In this document: positions 1-8,804 of the stretch, piece by piece
Layout: each line of letters opens with the position of its first letter
How positions within the stretch are numbered: position 1 is the first letter of the stretch
Assembly (NCBI GenBank): GCA_003243275.1
Contig: QFQR01000001.1
Coordinates: 62,001-126,000 of the forward strand
DNA: 64,000 nucleotides
Origin: Leifsonia xyli
GTDB lineage: Bacteria > Actinomycetota > Actinomycetes > Actinomycetales > Microbacteriaceae
Direction: 5' to 3'
Translations under genes and position numbers: made by a program
The notes under the pieces: generated by a model
Databases searched by the model: none
What the model was told of the DNA's origin: nothing
What the model saw: the letters and a program-made list of their open reading frames with translations, nothing else

Positions 1-177
1 TACCTCGCTTACCAGGTCTACAACGAGGCGATCGTCGTACCAGAGACCATCGACGCGATCCGAGCGCTGACCGGCATCATCACGGACGGCGAGACCTCTA
101 TCCGCCTCACTGACGAGAGCCTCGGCATGCGCCAGGACTTTCTCACGCCCACGGAGGGCTCCGATCATGACCGTTGA
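1..177 (+). CDS. C-terminal fragment of an unidentified protein
   Basis: An open frame enters from the left edge and ends at TGA 175-177, leaving 58 residues (start YLAYQVYNEAIVV, end TEGSDHDR). I do not recognise the family. It overlaps the start of the next gene by 11 bases, so it is probably the upstream member of the same copper-type operon. The N-terminus lies outside the window, so no function can be assigned. Confidence 0.55.
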   Translation, partial: YLAYQVYNEAIVVPETIDAIRALTGIITDGETSIRLTDESLGMRQDFLTPTEGSDHDR

Positions 178-475
178 CGGCCACCAACACTCCGACAAAG
201 CTTCCTCCGGCTCGGTGGCTCGGCGACGAATGCCCGTGACCGCCTGGCTCGTCATCGGCGTCGCCGTCCTCGGCATCGTCATCTACCTGTTCGTCGACCA
301 CCTCCCGCACGTCATCGCGGCGCTCCCTTACGTCGCGATCATCGGCATGGCCGCCATGCACCTGTTCGGACATCGTCACCACGGCGGGCATCACCAGACC
401 GACGACAGCCGCTCCGAAGGCGCCCACCAGCACGGCGAGGGCGAGCCAGGTAACGGCTCTCAAGACCGATCATGA
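167..475 (+). CDS. Small His-rich membrane protein, DUF2933-like
   Basis: This 102-residue protein has two hydrophobic segments (about residues 24-44 and 49-66) followed by a histidine-rich tail (MHLFGHRHHGGHH). That layout, a membrane hairpin ending in an MHLF-H-rich stretch, is the DUF2933 pattern. Such genes often sit beside copper-handling genes, which fits the multicopper oxidase two genes downstream. The His-rich tail could bind metal; that is inference. The ATG at 167 lies inside the end of the upstream gene and its stop overlaps the ATG of the next gene, so translation is probably coupled through the cluster. Confidence 0.7.
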   Translation: MTVDGHQHSDKASSGSVARRRMPVTAWLVIGVAVLGIVIYLFVDHLPHVIAALPYVAIIGMAAMHLFGHRHHGGHHQTDDSRSEGAHQHGEGEPGNGSQDRS

Positions 476-1488
476 ATGCCCGAACCCACCTGGTGGCGCG
501 ACCGGCCCCACTCGGAAACCCCCCTCCGTTGCGGATGCTGTGGATCACCGCCGCGTGGGGGTCGTGCTTCGTCGCCATCACCATCGCCTTGAACAGCGCG
601 CCGGCGCTGTGGATCGCCGCGCTGCGCGCGCTCATCGCCGGGGCCGCTCTCGCACTGCTGACCGGCGCCCAGCGCGTGCCAATCCCACGCGACCTGCGAA
701 CTTGGGCACTGGTGGGCTGCCTCGGGGTGGTGAACATCGCTCTGGGGTTCGCCACGATGTTCGGTGCCGCGACAGGAATGTCTACCGGGATCGCCTCGGT
801 GCTCACGAATGCGCAACCGATCCTGATCCTTTTGCCTGCCTGGTGGCTGTACCGGGAACGCCCTACCCCGAGCGCCATCGCGGCGGGTGGCATCGGTTTT
901 GTCGGGCTGCTCGTCATCGCGCTGCCCAGCGGCCTGGGTAGTGGGGCCTGGGTCGCGCTGACCTCAGCGGTGGCTACAACGGCCGGAACGCTTATCAGCC
1001 GGACCGTGCAGGCAGACTCGCGGTTCGTGGCGGCCGCCCAGCTGCTGATCGGCGGAGTCATTCTCGCCAGCGCCGCCACTCTGGCTGACGGGCCTCCGCG
1101 GATCAACTGGAACATCCCGTTCATCCTCGCCCTGCTCTTCATGTCACTGGTTGGGACCGCGGCGACCACGGTGGCCTGGTTTACCGAAACTAGACGAGCC
1201 CGCCTCGATCTCCTCGCTGCATGGACGCTGCTCGTGCCTGTGTTCGGAATCCTGCTGTCGCTGCTATTCCTACGGGAAGGTCCAGACCTCTGGGGGTGGA
1301 TAGGGACGGGGATCGTGCTGATCTCGATGGCCTTGCTCGCGGCAGGATCTCGACGCCGAATTTCCCCGGCGGGCACCGCGTCGGTCGCTCTCCTCCCACG
1401 CAATCTCACCGAACCTGCCGCACCCGACCCGGAGGCGCGATCCGAAGCCCAACGCCATCCCATCCGGCCTGAAAGGAACCACCGATGA
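472..1488 (+). CDS. EamA/DMT-superfamily transporter
   Basis: The 338-residue protein has about ten hydrophobic segments in two repeats of five, the usual EamA (drug/metabolite transporter) build. Typical features are the early WGSCFVAITIAL helix, the paired mid-protein motif around GATGMSTGIASVL, and a second repeat from about residue 160. The tail after residue 290 is basic and cytoplasmic-looking. Start and stop both overlap neighbours by ATGA (472-475 and 1485-1488), so it is co-translated with the DUF2933-like protein and the multicopper oxidase. The substrate cannot be read from sequence. Confidence 0.85.
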   Translation: MNARTHLVARPAPLGNPPPLRMLWITAAWGSCFVAITIALNSAPALWIAALRALIAGAALALLTGAQRVPIPRDLRTWALVGCLGVVNIALGFATMFGAATGMSTGIASVLTNAQPILILLPAWWLYRERPTPSAIAAGGIGFVGLLVIALPSGLGSGAWVALTSAVATTAGTLISRTVQADSRFVAAAQLLIGGVILASAATLADGPPRINWNIPFILALLFMSLVGTAATTVAWFTETRRARLDLLAAWTLLVPVFGILLSLLFLREGPDLWGWIGTGIVLISMALLAAGSRRRISPAGTASVALLPRNLTEPAAPDPEARSEAQRHPIRPERNHR

Positions 1489-2999
1489 CTGCCTCATCCG
1501 ACCCGCGTCCTCGCTTCTTGCTCACGCGACGAGGGTTCCTCGGCGTCAGCGTCGGCACAATCGCGACCATCGCGTTGGCCTCCTGCGCGCCTGCCGCGAA
1601 CTGGGTGCAGCCCAATAGCGCCCAGGTGCGGGACACCGAGCGCCGCCGCGGCGGCACCGGCAAGGTCACCACCGCGACCCTCACCGCCGCACGCACTGCG
1701 CTCGACCTCGCCGGAACCACGGCAACCACCTGGGCATTCGGGTCGATCCCGGCACCTGTGATCCGTCTCAGCGCCGGAGACACCCTGAAGGCGACCGTCC
1801 GCAATCAGCTCGATGCCGACACCTCGGTGCACTGGCATGGGCTGGCGCTGCGCAACGACATGGACGGCGTGCCCCCGGTCACGCAGCAAGCGATCAAGCC
1901 CGGAGAGACCTTCGACTACGAGTTCATCGCCCCTGACCCCGGCACCTACTGGTTCCATCCCCACGTCGGCGTGCAGTTGGATCGTGGGCTCTACGGTGCC
2001 CTGATCGTCGAGGACCCCGCGGAACCGGGAGATTACGACGACGAATGGGTCATCGTCCTCGACGACTGGCTCGACGGCGTCACCGCCACACCGGATGACG
2101 TCCTCGCCGAACTGGCCGGTGGAATGGGAACGATGACCGGCGACATGTTCATGCGCATGGGCAACATGCTCATGGGGGCCACGTCCGAGGTCTTGGGCGG
2201 CGACGCTGGCGACGTCTACTACCCGAAGTACCTCATCAATGGAAAACCTGTCGAGGACCCCGCCCAGTTCACTGCCTTGCCTGGAAACCGGATCCGCTTG
2301 AGGATCATCAATGCCGCCAGCGACACGGCCTTCCGCCTCGCGGTCGGGGGGCATACCCTCACGATCACCCACACGGACGGGTTCCCCGTCGTCCCGGTCG
2401 ACGTCGACAGCATCCTCATCGGCATGGGCGAACGCTACGATGCGACCATCACCCTCGCGGACGGCGTCTTCCCTCTCGTCGCGCAGGCCGAGGGCAAGCG
2501 CGACCGCGGCTTCGCACTGATCCGCACGGGCAATGGCACGCCGCCAGCGGCCGATGTGAACATCGCGGAGATGGCCAGCAGCCGTATCGGCAAGGCGGAC
2601 CTCCTCGCTGCGACCAACAACGTGATCCTGCCGACCGAAGAGCCGGACCGACACATCTCAATCGCCCTGACCGGCAGCATGGCCGCCTATGACTGGGGCG
2701 TTGATGGTCGCCGATTCGACATGAACCAACCGCTCGGCGCCGCGCACGAGATCCGAGAGGGCGAACGTGTCCGGTTCACCATCGACAACCAGACGACGAT
2801 GTGGCATCCATTCCACTTGCACGGCCACACCTACCAGCACAGCGGCGGCGGCCCCAGGAAGGACACGTCGATCATCCTGCCGAAGCAGACCCTCACGGTC
2901 GACTTCGACGCCGACAACCCCGGACTCTGGGTGGCCCACTGCCACAACATCTACCACGCCGAATCCGGCATGACCACGGTCGTCGGCTATCGGGCGTGA
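1485..2999 (+). CDS. Tat-exported multicopper oxidase (lipoprotein)
   Basis: This 504-residue protein carries a twin-arginine signal (TRRGFLGVSVG, residues 14-24) and a lipobox LASC with Cys34, so it is probably a Tat-exported, membrane-anchored lipoprotein. All four copper-ligand blocks are visible: HWHG near residue 118, WFHPH near 156, WHPFHLHGH near 442 and HCHNIYHAESGM near 481. The last block supplies the T1/trinuclear Cys-His pair. The family (laccase/CueO-like) oxidises cuprous copper or organic substrates with oxygen. There is no Met-rich insert of the CueO type, although a short Met-rich stretch (MTGDMFMRMGNMLMG) occurs near residue 213. It is the last gene of the coupled cluster. 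Confidence 0.9.
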   Translation: MTASSDPRPRFLLTRRGFLGVSVGTIATIALASCAPAANWVQPNSAQVRDTERRRGGTGKVTTATLTAARTALDLAGTTATTWAFGSIPAPVIRLSAGDTLKATVRNQLDADTSVHWHGLALRNDMDGVPPVTQQAIKPGETFDYEFIAPDPGTYWFHPHVGVQLDRGLYGALIVEDPAEPGDYDDEWVIVLDDWLDGVTATPDDVLAELAGGMGTMTGDMFMRMGNMLMGATSEVLGGDAGDVYYPKYLINGKPVEDPAQFTALPGNRIRLRIINAASDTAFRLAVGGHTLTITHTDGFPVVPVDVDSILIGMGERYDATITLADGVFPLVAQAEGKRDRGFALIRTGNGTPPAADVNIAEMASSRIGKADLLAATNNVILPTEEPDRHISIALTGSMAAYDWGVDGRRFDMNQPLGAAHEIREGERVRFTIDNQTTMWHPFHLHGHTYQHSGGGPRKDTSIILPKQTLTVDFDADNPGLWVAHCHNIYHAESGMTTVVGYRA

Positions 3000-3091
3000 T
3001 CACCGCGCGAAACTTCTGAGTCAGGGAACAGCGAGCAGGGTGAGGGGCAGCTATTGCCCTCGCGGGCATCCGAGCGGACCTCGCCTGACGT

Positions 3092-3124
3092 CCAGACGCT
3101 CTCCAGAGACCAGTACACGTCTGG
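3092..3124. repeat. Inverted repeat upstream of the relaxase gene (possible oriT region)
   Basis: CCAGACG (3092-3098) and CGTCTGG (3118-3124) are perfect 7-base inverted arms around a 19-base spacer, about 70 bases upstream of the relaxase start. MobF relaxases commonly bind an inverted repeat next to their nick site close to their own gene, so this is a candidate. No nick-site consensus is recognisable. Confidence 0.3.
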
Positions 3125-3134
3125 CACATCGAGG

Positions 3135-3160
3135 CTGAGCCCGCCTGGCGGCGGGCTCAG
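3135..3160. terminator. Hairpin terminator between multicopper oxidase and relaxase
   Basis: CTGAGCCCGCC (3135-3145), loop TGGC, then GGCGGGCTCAG (3150-3160): an 11-base perfect stem, with only a weak T-rich run after it (CCTTTCT). It lies about 135 bases after the oxidase stop and would separate the copper cluster from the relaxase gene. The hairpin behind glnA (8861-8898) shares the CTGAGCCC outer stem. Confidence 0.6.
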
Positions 3161-3195
3161 TGGCTCACCTTTCTGTCGAGAGAGGCGGTGCCGGG

Positions 3196-6100
3196 GTGTC
3201 GGTTTCGATGCGGATCATGGGCGCGGGGGAGGGTTACAAGTACCTGCTGCGCACGGTGGCTTCCGCTGACGGTGAGCGGGGGCTCTCGACGCCGCTGACC
3301 CGGTACTACGCCGAGCAGGGCACGCCGCCCGGACGCTGGATGGGCGGCGGCGTCGCCGCGCTCGGGCATGGTGAGATCCATGAGGGCGCGCAGGTGTCCG
3401 AGGCGCAGCTCCAGCTCCTGCTCGGCATGGGCCTTGATCCGGTGACGGGTGATCTGCTGGGGAAGGCATACCCGGTGTTCCCGAGCGTCGAGGACCGAAT
3501 CGCCGCGCGGCTGGCCCAGCTCGACTCGGCGCTGGGCGCGGCGGAGCGTGCGGAGGCGGTCGCGGTGATCGAGGCGGAGGAGTCGGCGCACAGGTCGCGG
3601 CGGGCGGTCGCGGGGTTCGACTTCACATTCTCGCTGCCGAAGTCCGCATCGGTGCTGTGGGGTGTTGCAGACGCGGCCACCCAGGCGCGGATCACCGAAG
3701 CGCATCATGCGGCCGTTGCGGAGGTCGTCGCGTTCATGGAGCGGGAGGTTGCGGCTACGCGCTCAGGTGCAACCTCACGCGACGGTGCGGTTGCACAGGT
3801 CGAGGTGACGGGACTGATCGCCACGGCGTTCGACCATTTCGACTCGCGGGCGGGTGATCCTCAGTTGCACACGCATGTCGTGGTGAGCAACAAGGTACGC
3901 ACCGTGTTCGACGGCAAGTGGCGGTCGCTAGACAGCCGGCCCCTGCACGCGGCGACCGTGGCGCTGAGTGAGCTGCACAACGCGGTCTTCGCCGACAACC
4001 TCACCCGCGCGCTCGGCGTCGGCTGGGAGCGGCGCGAGCGCGGAGCCGATCGCAACCCGGTGTGGGCGATCGCGACGGTGCCGGAGGAGATGGTCGCGGA
4101 GTTCTCGTCCCGGTCGCGGCACATCGACATCGAGAAGGATCGCCTGATCGCCGAGTACGAGGCCACGCACGGGCACCCGCCGTCGCGGGAGACGATCATC
4201 CGGCTGCGGCAGCAGGCGACGCTGGCAACCCGGCCCGACAAGGAAGTGCGCCCGCTCGTCGACCTCGCTCAGGAGTGGCGCACCCGCGCGAGCCGACTGG
4301 TCGGCCGGGACGCAACCGAATGGGCGCGAGAAGCCGTCGCGGTCAAGCCCGCGGAACTGTTGCGCGCGGAGAACGTCCCATTGGAGCGGATCGCCAGGCT
4401 GGGAGCGTTGGCCGTCGCCGCGGTCGCGGAGAAGCGCACGACATGGAGCCGCTGGAACCTCTATGCCGAGGCCGCACGGCAGACGATGGGCTGGCGGTTC
4501 GCCACCACGGAAGACCGCCAGGCGATCACAGGAATGATCACCGACGCCGCCGAGCGCGCATCCGTCCGGCTCACCCCGCCCGAGTTGACATTCAGCCCCG
4601 CAGCGTTCCATCGCGCGGACGGGACGAGCGTGTTCCGCCCCCGCAACTCTGCCCGCTACAGCGGTGCCGCGGTTCTCGCCGCCGAGGATCGGCTCCTTGC
4701 GCGATCCCGCGAGAAGGTTGCGCTGCGCCTGGCCGACGCAACCATCGCGCACGCGCTGCAATCCCGCCGGGGACGCGCCCTCGGCGATGACCAGCGCGCC
4801 GCGCTCACCTCGATCGCCTCCTCCGGTCGGATGCTCGATCTGCTCGTCGGACCCGCGGGCGCGGGCAAGACGACCGCGATGCGCGCGCTGCGGCGGGCAT
4901 GGGAGGCCGAGCACGGAGGCGGTTCCGTCGTCGGGCTCGCGCCGTCTGCCGTCGCGGCGGAAGTGCTGGCCGGAGACTTGGGCATCCCGACGGAGAACAC
5001 CGCGAAGTGGTGGCAGACCTACCGCGACCACGGCACCGGGTTCACCGCTGGGCAGCTCGTGATCGTGGACGAGGCATCCCTTGCCGGGACGCTCGCGCTC
5101 GACCGGCTCGTGCGCGTCGCGGCCGACGCCGGAGCGAAGGTGCTGCTCGTGGGCGACCCCGCGCAACTCCAGTCCGTCGACGCTGGGGGAGCGTTCGGAT
5201 TGCTCGTCGCTGACCGTGACGACGTGCCCGAGCTGACGGACGTGCGCCGCATCGCCGCCGACTGGGAGAAGGAAGCCACCCTCGACCTGCGCCACGGGCG
5301 CATCGAAGCCATCGACACCTACCAGGCCCACGGGCGCATCCATGCAGGGGAGGCCGAGCGCATGGCTGATGCCGCCTACGCTTCGTGGCAGCGGGACCGC
5401 GCCGCAGGACTGGCGAGCATCCTCATCGCCGAGTCGAGCGCGATGGTCACTACCCTGAACCAGCGCGCCCGTGCCGACCTCATCCTCGCCGGGCAGGTCG
5501 ACGCGCGCGCCGAGGTGCGGCTGCATGACGATACCGAGGTATCCGTCGGGGACGCGATCATCACCCGCCGCAACGACCGCGAGCTGCGCATCGGCCGCGG
5601 CTGGGTACGTAACGGCAGTCGATGGACGATCACTGCCATCGGCGCCGACGGATCGCTGCGGGTGCGTCCCGCCCGACGGCGCTGGGGCGCGACCGTGCGG
5701 CTTCCCGCCGAGTACGTCGCCGAGCACGTCGAACTCGGCTACGCCGTCACCGCGTACCGGGCGCAAGGCGTCACGGTCGACACCGGACACACGCTCATCG
5801 AGCCCGGCGCGACCCGCGAGAACTTCTACGTCGCCATGACCCGCGGAAGGCTCGTGAACACCGCCTACGTCTCGATCAACCGTCCCGACGACGACCACGT
5901 CCATCCGCCTACCCAGGACACCAAGGCAGTCGCGGCCCGCAAGGTGCTCGCCGGGGTGCTCCAGCACGTTGGAGCGGAACTCTCCGCCCGCCAGATGATC
6001 GCCGCCGAGCAGGACGCCTGGGGCTCGGTCGGCCAACTCGCCGCCGAGTACGAGACCATCGCCGCCGCTGCACAGCAACCACGTTGGGAAGCCGTCGTGC

Positions 6101-6747
6101 GCGCCACCCGACTCACCGAGGCCGAAGCCGACGCCGCCATTGGATCGACCGCGTTCGGTGTGCTCGGTGCCGGGCTGCGCCGCGCCGAGGCGGACGGGTA
6201 CGACACGGAGCGCCTGCTGCACGCGCTCGTCGCCTCGCGTCCGCTCGACGACGCCGAGGACGTGGCCGCGGTGCTCCACGAACGGGTGATCCGAGCCCTG
6301 GCGCGCGCGAACGGTGCGGGGCGCGTGCGCCAGCCCGCCGCGCCCATCGCTGGACTCATCACCCCGGCGCTCGGCACGATGGACGACGACATGCGCGCCG
6401 CGCTCCGGGAACGCGCCGTACTCATCGAGCAGCGGGCCGACGCACTCGTCGCCGAAGCGGTCGAGGCGTCCGAGGCATGGGCCGCGGAACTCGGCCCGGA
6501 GCCCGCCGATCCGCAGCTTGCCGCGATTTGGCGACGCGAGGCGCGCACCGTCGTGGCCTACCGCGACACCTACGGCATCACGGAGACCAGCGCGCTCGGA
6601 CTCATCGGCGACGACGCGCGGCAGCGCGCAGATGCCGCGCGAGCACGTGTCGCGATCCACCGCGCACGGCTGCTCGCGGCACGCGCAGCAGAGCCGGAGC
6701 CGGGATTGTATGTGCCCGAGCGCTCTACGCCCCGCTTGGGCATGTAG
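3196..6747 (+). CDS. MobF-family relaxase-helicase (TraA/TrwC-like)
   Basis: A conjugative relaxase of 1183 residues that would nick and unwind the transferred strand. The N-terminal relaxase domain starts MRIMGAGEGYKYLLRTV and has the HUH histidine motif LHTHVVV (near residue 225) after HFDSRAGDPQ. The SF1 helicase part follows: Walker A GPAGAGKTT (near 552), Walker B VIVDEAS (near 624), and the late motifs TAYRAQGVTVD and FYVAMTRGR. The length is normal for the family and no internal stop is seen, so the gene looks intact. I chose GTG 3196 because AGAGAGG sits about 10 bases upstream; ATG 3208 is possible, while GTG 3160 lies inside the terminator hairpin. No coupling protein or type IV secretion genes are in the window. 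Confidence 0.92.
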   Translation: MSVSMRIMGAGEGYKYLLRTVASADGERGLSTPLTRYYAEQGTPPGRWMGGGVAALGHGEIHEGAQVSEAQLQLLLGMGLDPVTGDLLGKAYPVFPSVEDRIAARLAQLDSALGAAERAEAVAVIEAEESAHRSRRAVAGFDFTFSLPKSASVLWGVADAATQARITEAHHAAVAEVVAFMEREVAATRSGATSRDGAVAQVEVTGLIATAFDHFDSRAGDPQLHTHVVVSNKVRTVFDGKWRSLDSRPLHAATVALSELHNAVFADNLTRALGVGWERRERGADRNPVWAIATVPEEMVAEFSSRSRHIDIEKDRLIAEYEATHGHPPSRETIIRLRQQATLATRPDKEVRPLVDLAQEWRTRASRLVGRDATEWAREAVAVKPAELLRAENVPLERIARLGALAVAAVAEKRTTWSRWNLYAEAARQTMGWRFATTEDRQAITGMITDAAERASVRLTPPELTFSPAAFHRADGTSVFRPRNSARYSGAAVLAAEDRLLARSREKVALRLADATIAHALQSRRGRALGDDQRAALTSIASSGRMLDLLVGPAGAGKTTAMRALRRAWEAEHGGGSVVGLAPSAVAAEVLAGDLGIPTENTAKWWQTYRDHGTGFTAGQLVIVDEASLAGTLALDRLVRVAADAGAKVLLVGDPAQLQSVDAGGAFGLLVADRDDVPELTDVRRIAADWEKEATLDLRHGRIEAIDTYQAHGRIHAGEAERMADAAYASWQRDRAAGLASILIAESSAMVTTLNQRARADLILAGQVDARAEVRLHDDTEVSVGDAIITRRNDRELRIGRGWVRNGSRWTITAIGADGSLRVRPARRRWGATVRLPAEYVAEHVELGYAVTAYRAQGVTVDTGHTLIEPGATRENFYVAMTRGRLVNTAYVSINRPDDDHVHPPTQDTKAVAARKVLAGVLQHVGAELSARQMIAAEQDAWGSVGQLAAEYETIAAAAQQPRWEAVVRATRLTEAEADAAIGSTAFGVLGAGLRRAEADGYDTERLLHALVASRPLDDAEDVAAVLHERVIRALARANGAGRVRQPAAPIAGLITPALGTMDDDMRAALRERAVLIEQRADALVAEAVEASEAWAAELGPEPADPQLAAIWRREARTVVAYRDTYGITETSALGLIGDDARQRADAARARVAIHRARLLAARAAEPEPGLYVPERSTPRLGM

Positions 6748-6853
6748 CGGCACGGATGCACGTTGTCCCGTGTTCTCCACGTAGGTGCTTTGGCGGCCCA
6801 CGCCTGCGCACTGAATCGCCCGTGATGTCCGGGCCCCCGAGTACGTTCGAAGC

Positions 6854-7411
6854 GTGCCTCTATTGATTTTCCGTCGTGCAAAGAGACCGCCTGCGCCCGA
6901 CCCCGATCCTGATCACGCGTGGAAACTGCTGAGCCTTGTCAACGAGTGGATTCGTCACTCGGACGCCAAGGCAGGGGTGACTCTCGCTTTCGTTGGTGTT
7001 CTCGGCACGATGCTGTTCAACCTCGTCAGGGAGTTCACGCAGCGCTCTCTCATCTTCGATGTGATTGTCGTCGCTGCGTGCGCGCTCCTGGTGCTGACCG
7101 CGGCGCTCTGCGGCTGGACTCTGACTCCGCGCGTCAACGACAAGGACGCTGCCCCCGAAGCAATCAATCGCGTCTTCTTCGCAAGCATCGCCCGACATTT
7201 CAAAGGCGACCGTCCCGGCTACACGGAAGTGCTGGGCACGCTGACAGCGGATCCGCGCGAACTCGTCCGGGACCTCGCTGATCAGGTCCACGCGAACGCA
7301 AAGATCGCGACGCTCAAGGCGAAGTACGTGAAATGGGCGATCCGGTCGGCGCTAGCGGCTGGCGCGTGCGTCGCGGCGGTCGCAATCATCGTCGGGATTG
7401 AAAGCATCTGA
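6854..7411 (+). CDS. pycTM: Pycsar membrane effector (PycTM-like)
   Basis: This 185-residue protein matches the PycTM effector layout. A soluble helical lead-in carries the conserved WKLLSLVNEWIRHSDAKAG block (residues 23-41), followed by a pair of membrane helices (about 41-58 and 68-90), a soluble middle, and a last helix (about 162-182). In Pycsar systems the effector binds a cyclic pyrimidine nucleotide made by the partner cyclase and damages the inner membrane, aborting phage infection. The cyclase gene starts 10 bases after this stop. The GTG start at 6854 has only a weak ribosome site; no better one is seen upstream. I infer the function from architecture and the neighbouring cyclase. 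Confidence 0.8.
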   Translation: MPLLIFRRAKRPPAPDPDPDHAWKLLSLVNEWIRHSDAKAGVTLAFVGVLGTMLFNLVREFTQRSLIFDVIVVAACALLVLTAALCGWTLTPRVNDKDAAPEAINRVFFASIARHFKGDRPGYTEVLGTLTADPRELVRDLADQVHANAKIATLKAKYVKWAIRSALAAGACVAAVAIIVGIESI

Positions 7412-7421
7412 GGACGGGAAC

Positions 7422-8150
7422 ATGGACGGCAACTACAAGGCGTACAGCTACACGAGCAGTTCCGACCGGATCAAGGCGATCCTGGATCAGCCCGCAGGAA
7501 GCTTCGAGGAGGTCGACGGGCTGCCCGATCGGGACAAGCTCACGTTCACGAACGGGTTCTATGGAATGTGCTCGGCGGTCTTCATCGACATCCGAGACTC
7601 TTCTGGGCTCACCGCGAAGCACAAGCGTCCGATTCTCGCGAAGATATATCGCGCGTTCATCTCTGAGATGGTGGCGGTGCTGAACTCCGATCTGTACGTT
7701 CGGGAAGTGAATATCGTTGGGGACTGCGTCTGGGCTGTGTACAAGACCACGCAGAAGACGCACATCGACGATGTGTTTGGCATTGCCTATCAGGCGAACA
7801 CACTCATCAAGCTCCTCAACCACCACTACGCGAAGAAGGGGATCGACCCCCTGAAGATCGGCATCGGCGTCGACTACGGCCGAGTGCTCATGATCAAGGC
7901 GGGATTCAGCGGCAGCGGAATCAACGATGTCGTCTACATGGGCGACGTCGTCAACCGCGCCGCTCACCTGGCACACGAAGCAGGCAGAGGGTGGGCCGAT
8001 CCGATCTTCGTAGGCGGCGTCTTCGAGCAGAATCTCAACGACCACAACAAGGCACTGTTGACTTCTCGATATGTGAACGGCCTCGGGACGGTCCACACTG
8101 GCAACGTCGTGAGCACTTCGATGAACGATTGGGTCGACACCCTCAGCTGA
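7422..8150 (+). CDS. pycC: Pycsar pyrimidine nucleotide cyclase (PycC)
   Basis: The 242-residue protein is a compact class III nucleotidyl cyclase with the Pycsar N-terminal signature KLTFTNGFYGMCSAVFIDIR (residues 39-58). The first metal aspartate is D56 in FIDIRDSSG and the second is D101 in NIVGDCVWAVY; the C-terminal half has IGIGVDYGRV and VYMGDVVNRAAHLAHEAG. Pycsar cyclases make cCMP or cUMP on phage infection to switch on the adjacent effector; which base is used cannot be told here. The ATG at 7422 has a GAGGA ribosome site at 7410-7414 that overlaps the effector stop, so the two genes are translationally linked. An upstream in-frame TTG at 7398 lies within the effector gene and is less likely. 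Confidence 0.88.
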   Translation: MDGNYKAYSYTSSSDRIKAILDQPAGSFEEVDGLPDRDKLTFTNGFYGMCSAVFIDIRDSSGLTAKHKRPILAKIYRAFISEMVAVLNSDLYVREVNIVGDCVWAVYKTTQKTHIDDVFGIAYQANTLIKLLNHHYAKKGIDPLKIGIGVDYGRVLMIKAGFSGSGINDVVYMGDVVNRAAHLAHEAGRGWADPIFVGGVFEQNLNDHNKALLTSRYVNGLGTVHTGNVVSTSMNDWVDTLS

Positions 8151-8371
8151 CGGGCTCCGAGCTGATGAGGTTCGGCCGCCGCTCCTCCCGGCCGTTGTCC
8201 TCCTCGCAGAGTGACTTGGCGCGGAACCTTCCGTGTGTCCGAGGTCGGGCTTACCCTGGGTGTCGAGGTAGTAGCCACGATTTCTAGGTCGCTTGCGACG
8301 GTCCCCTCGGACGCTCACCACATGATCTACCTCCTCGGCGGAGCTACGCACCCTCTCAGGAGGCGGACATC
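8151..8371. other. Intergenic stretch after pycC
   Basis: 221 bases with no supportable gene. A minus-strand frame here encodes RGYYLDTQGKPDLGHTEG but has no good start or family match, so I treat it as non-coding or a worn remnant. An AGGAGG ribosome site at 8358-8363 at its right end belongs to the next gene. Confidence 0.4.
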
Positions 8372-8755
8372 ATGCTCCGACTGTTCTGGAATCTCAGCAT
8401 CCGGGTTCGGCTGTTCCTGCGGACGTACATGCCGACGAACATCCTGCTCAACGCGCTGCGGACGCGCCGCGGACTGAAGTGGGGTGTGCCCGCCATGCTG
8501 ATCGCCGTGCCGTACCTGCTCGGCGCGTGGCTGCTGACCGTCTGGATCGCCGATGGCGGGCCGGGGTGGCTGAACCTGCTCGTGCTGCTGTTCATCTGGA
8601 ACGCACTGAAGTTCCTCGTCAACGGCCCGATCACGCTCGTCATTCTGATCCGGGCTCGCCTCGCCGAGCGGCGCGACGGCCGACTCGTCGAGCGCGAGTC
8701 GGCAGCTTACGCGGCGGGTGACGACCTTCCCGTTCTCACCGCGACGCGACTCTGA
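8372..8755 (+). CDS. Small two-helix membrane protein of unknown function
   Basis: A 127-residue protein with a basic N-terminus, two membrane segments (about residues 42-62 and 68-92) and a charged tail (LAERRDGRLVERESAAYAAGDD). The start is well supported by AGGAGG (8358-8363) 8 bases before ATG 8372. I do not recognise the family. It sits between the Pycsar pair and the presumed right edge of the mobile element, so it is probably accessory. Confidence 0.6.
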   Translation: MLRLFWNLSIRVRLFLRTYMPTNILLNALRTRRGLKWGVPAMLIAVPYLLGAWLLTVWIADGGPGWLNLLVLLFIWNALKFLVNGPITLVILIRARLAERRDGRLVERESAAYAAGDDLPVLTATRL

Positions 8756-8804
8756 CCCGGACGCATCGGGATCGCCAACGGCACTGCAAGAGCGGCCAGC
8801 GCCC

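Noticed and set aside
3928..6801. Very long open minus-strand frame opposite the relaxase gene (over 900 codons)
   Set aside because: High-GC codon bias keeps the opposing frame open. The translation is Arg/Gly/His-rich with no domains, while the plus strand encodes a full MobF relaxase.
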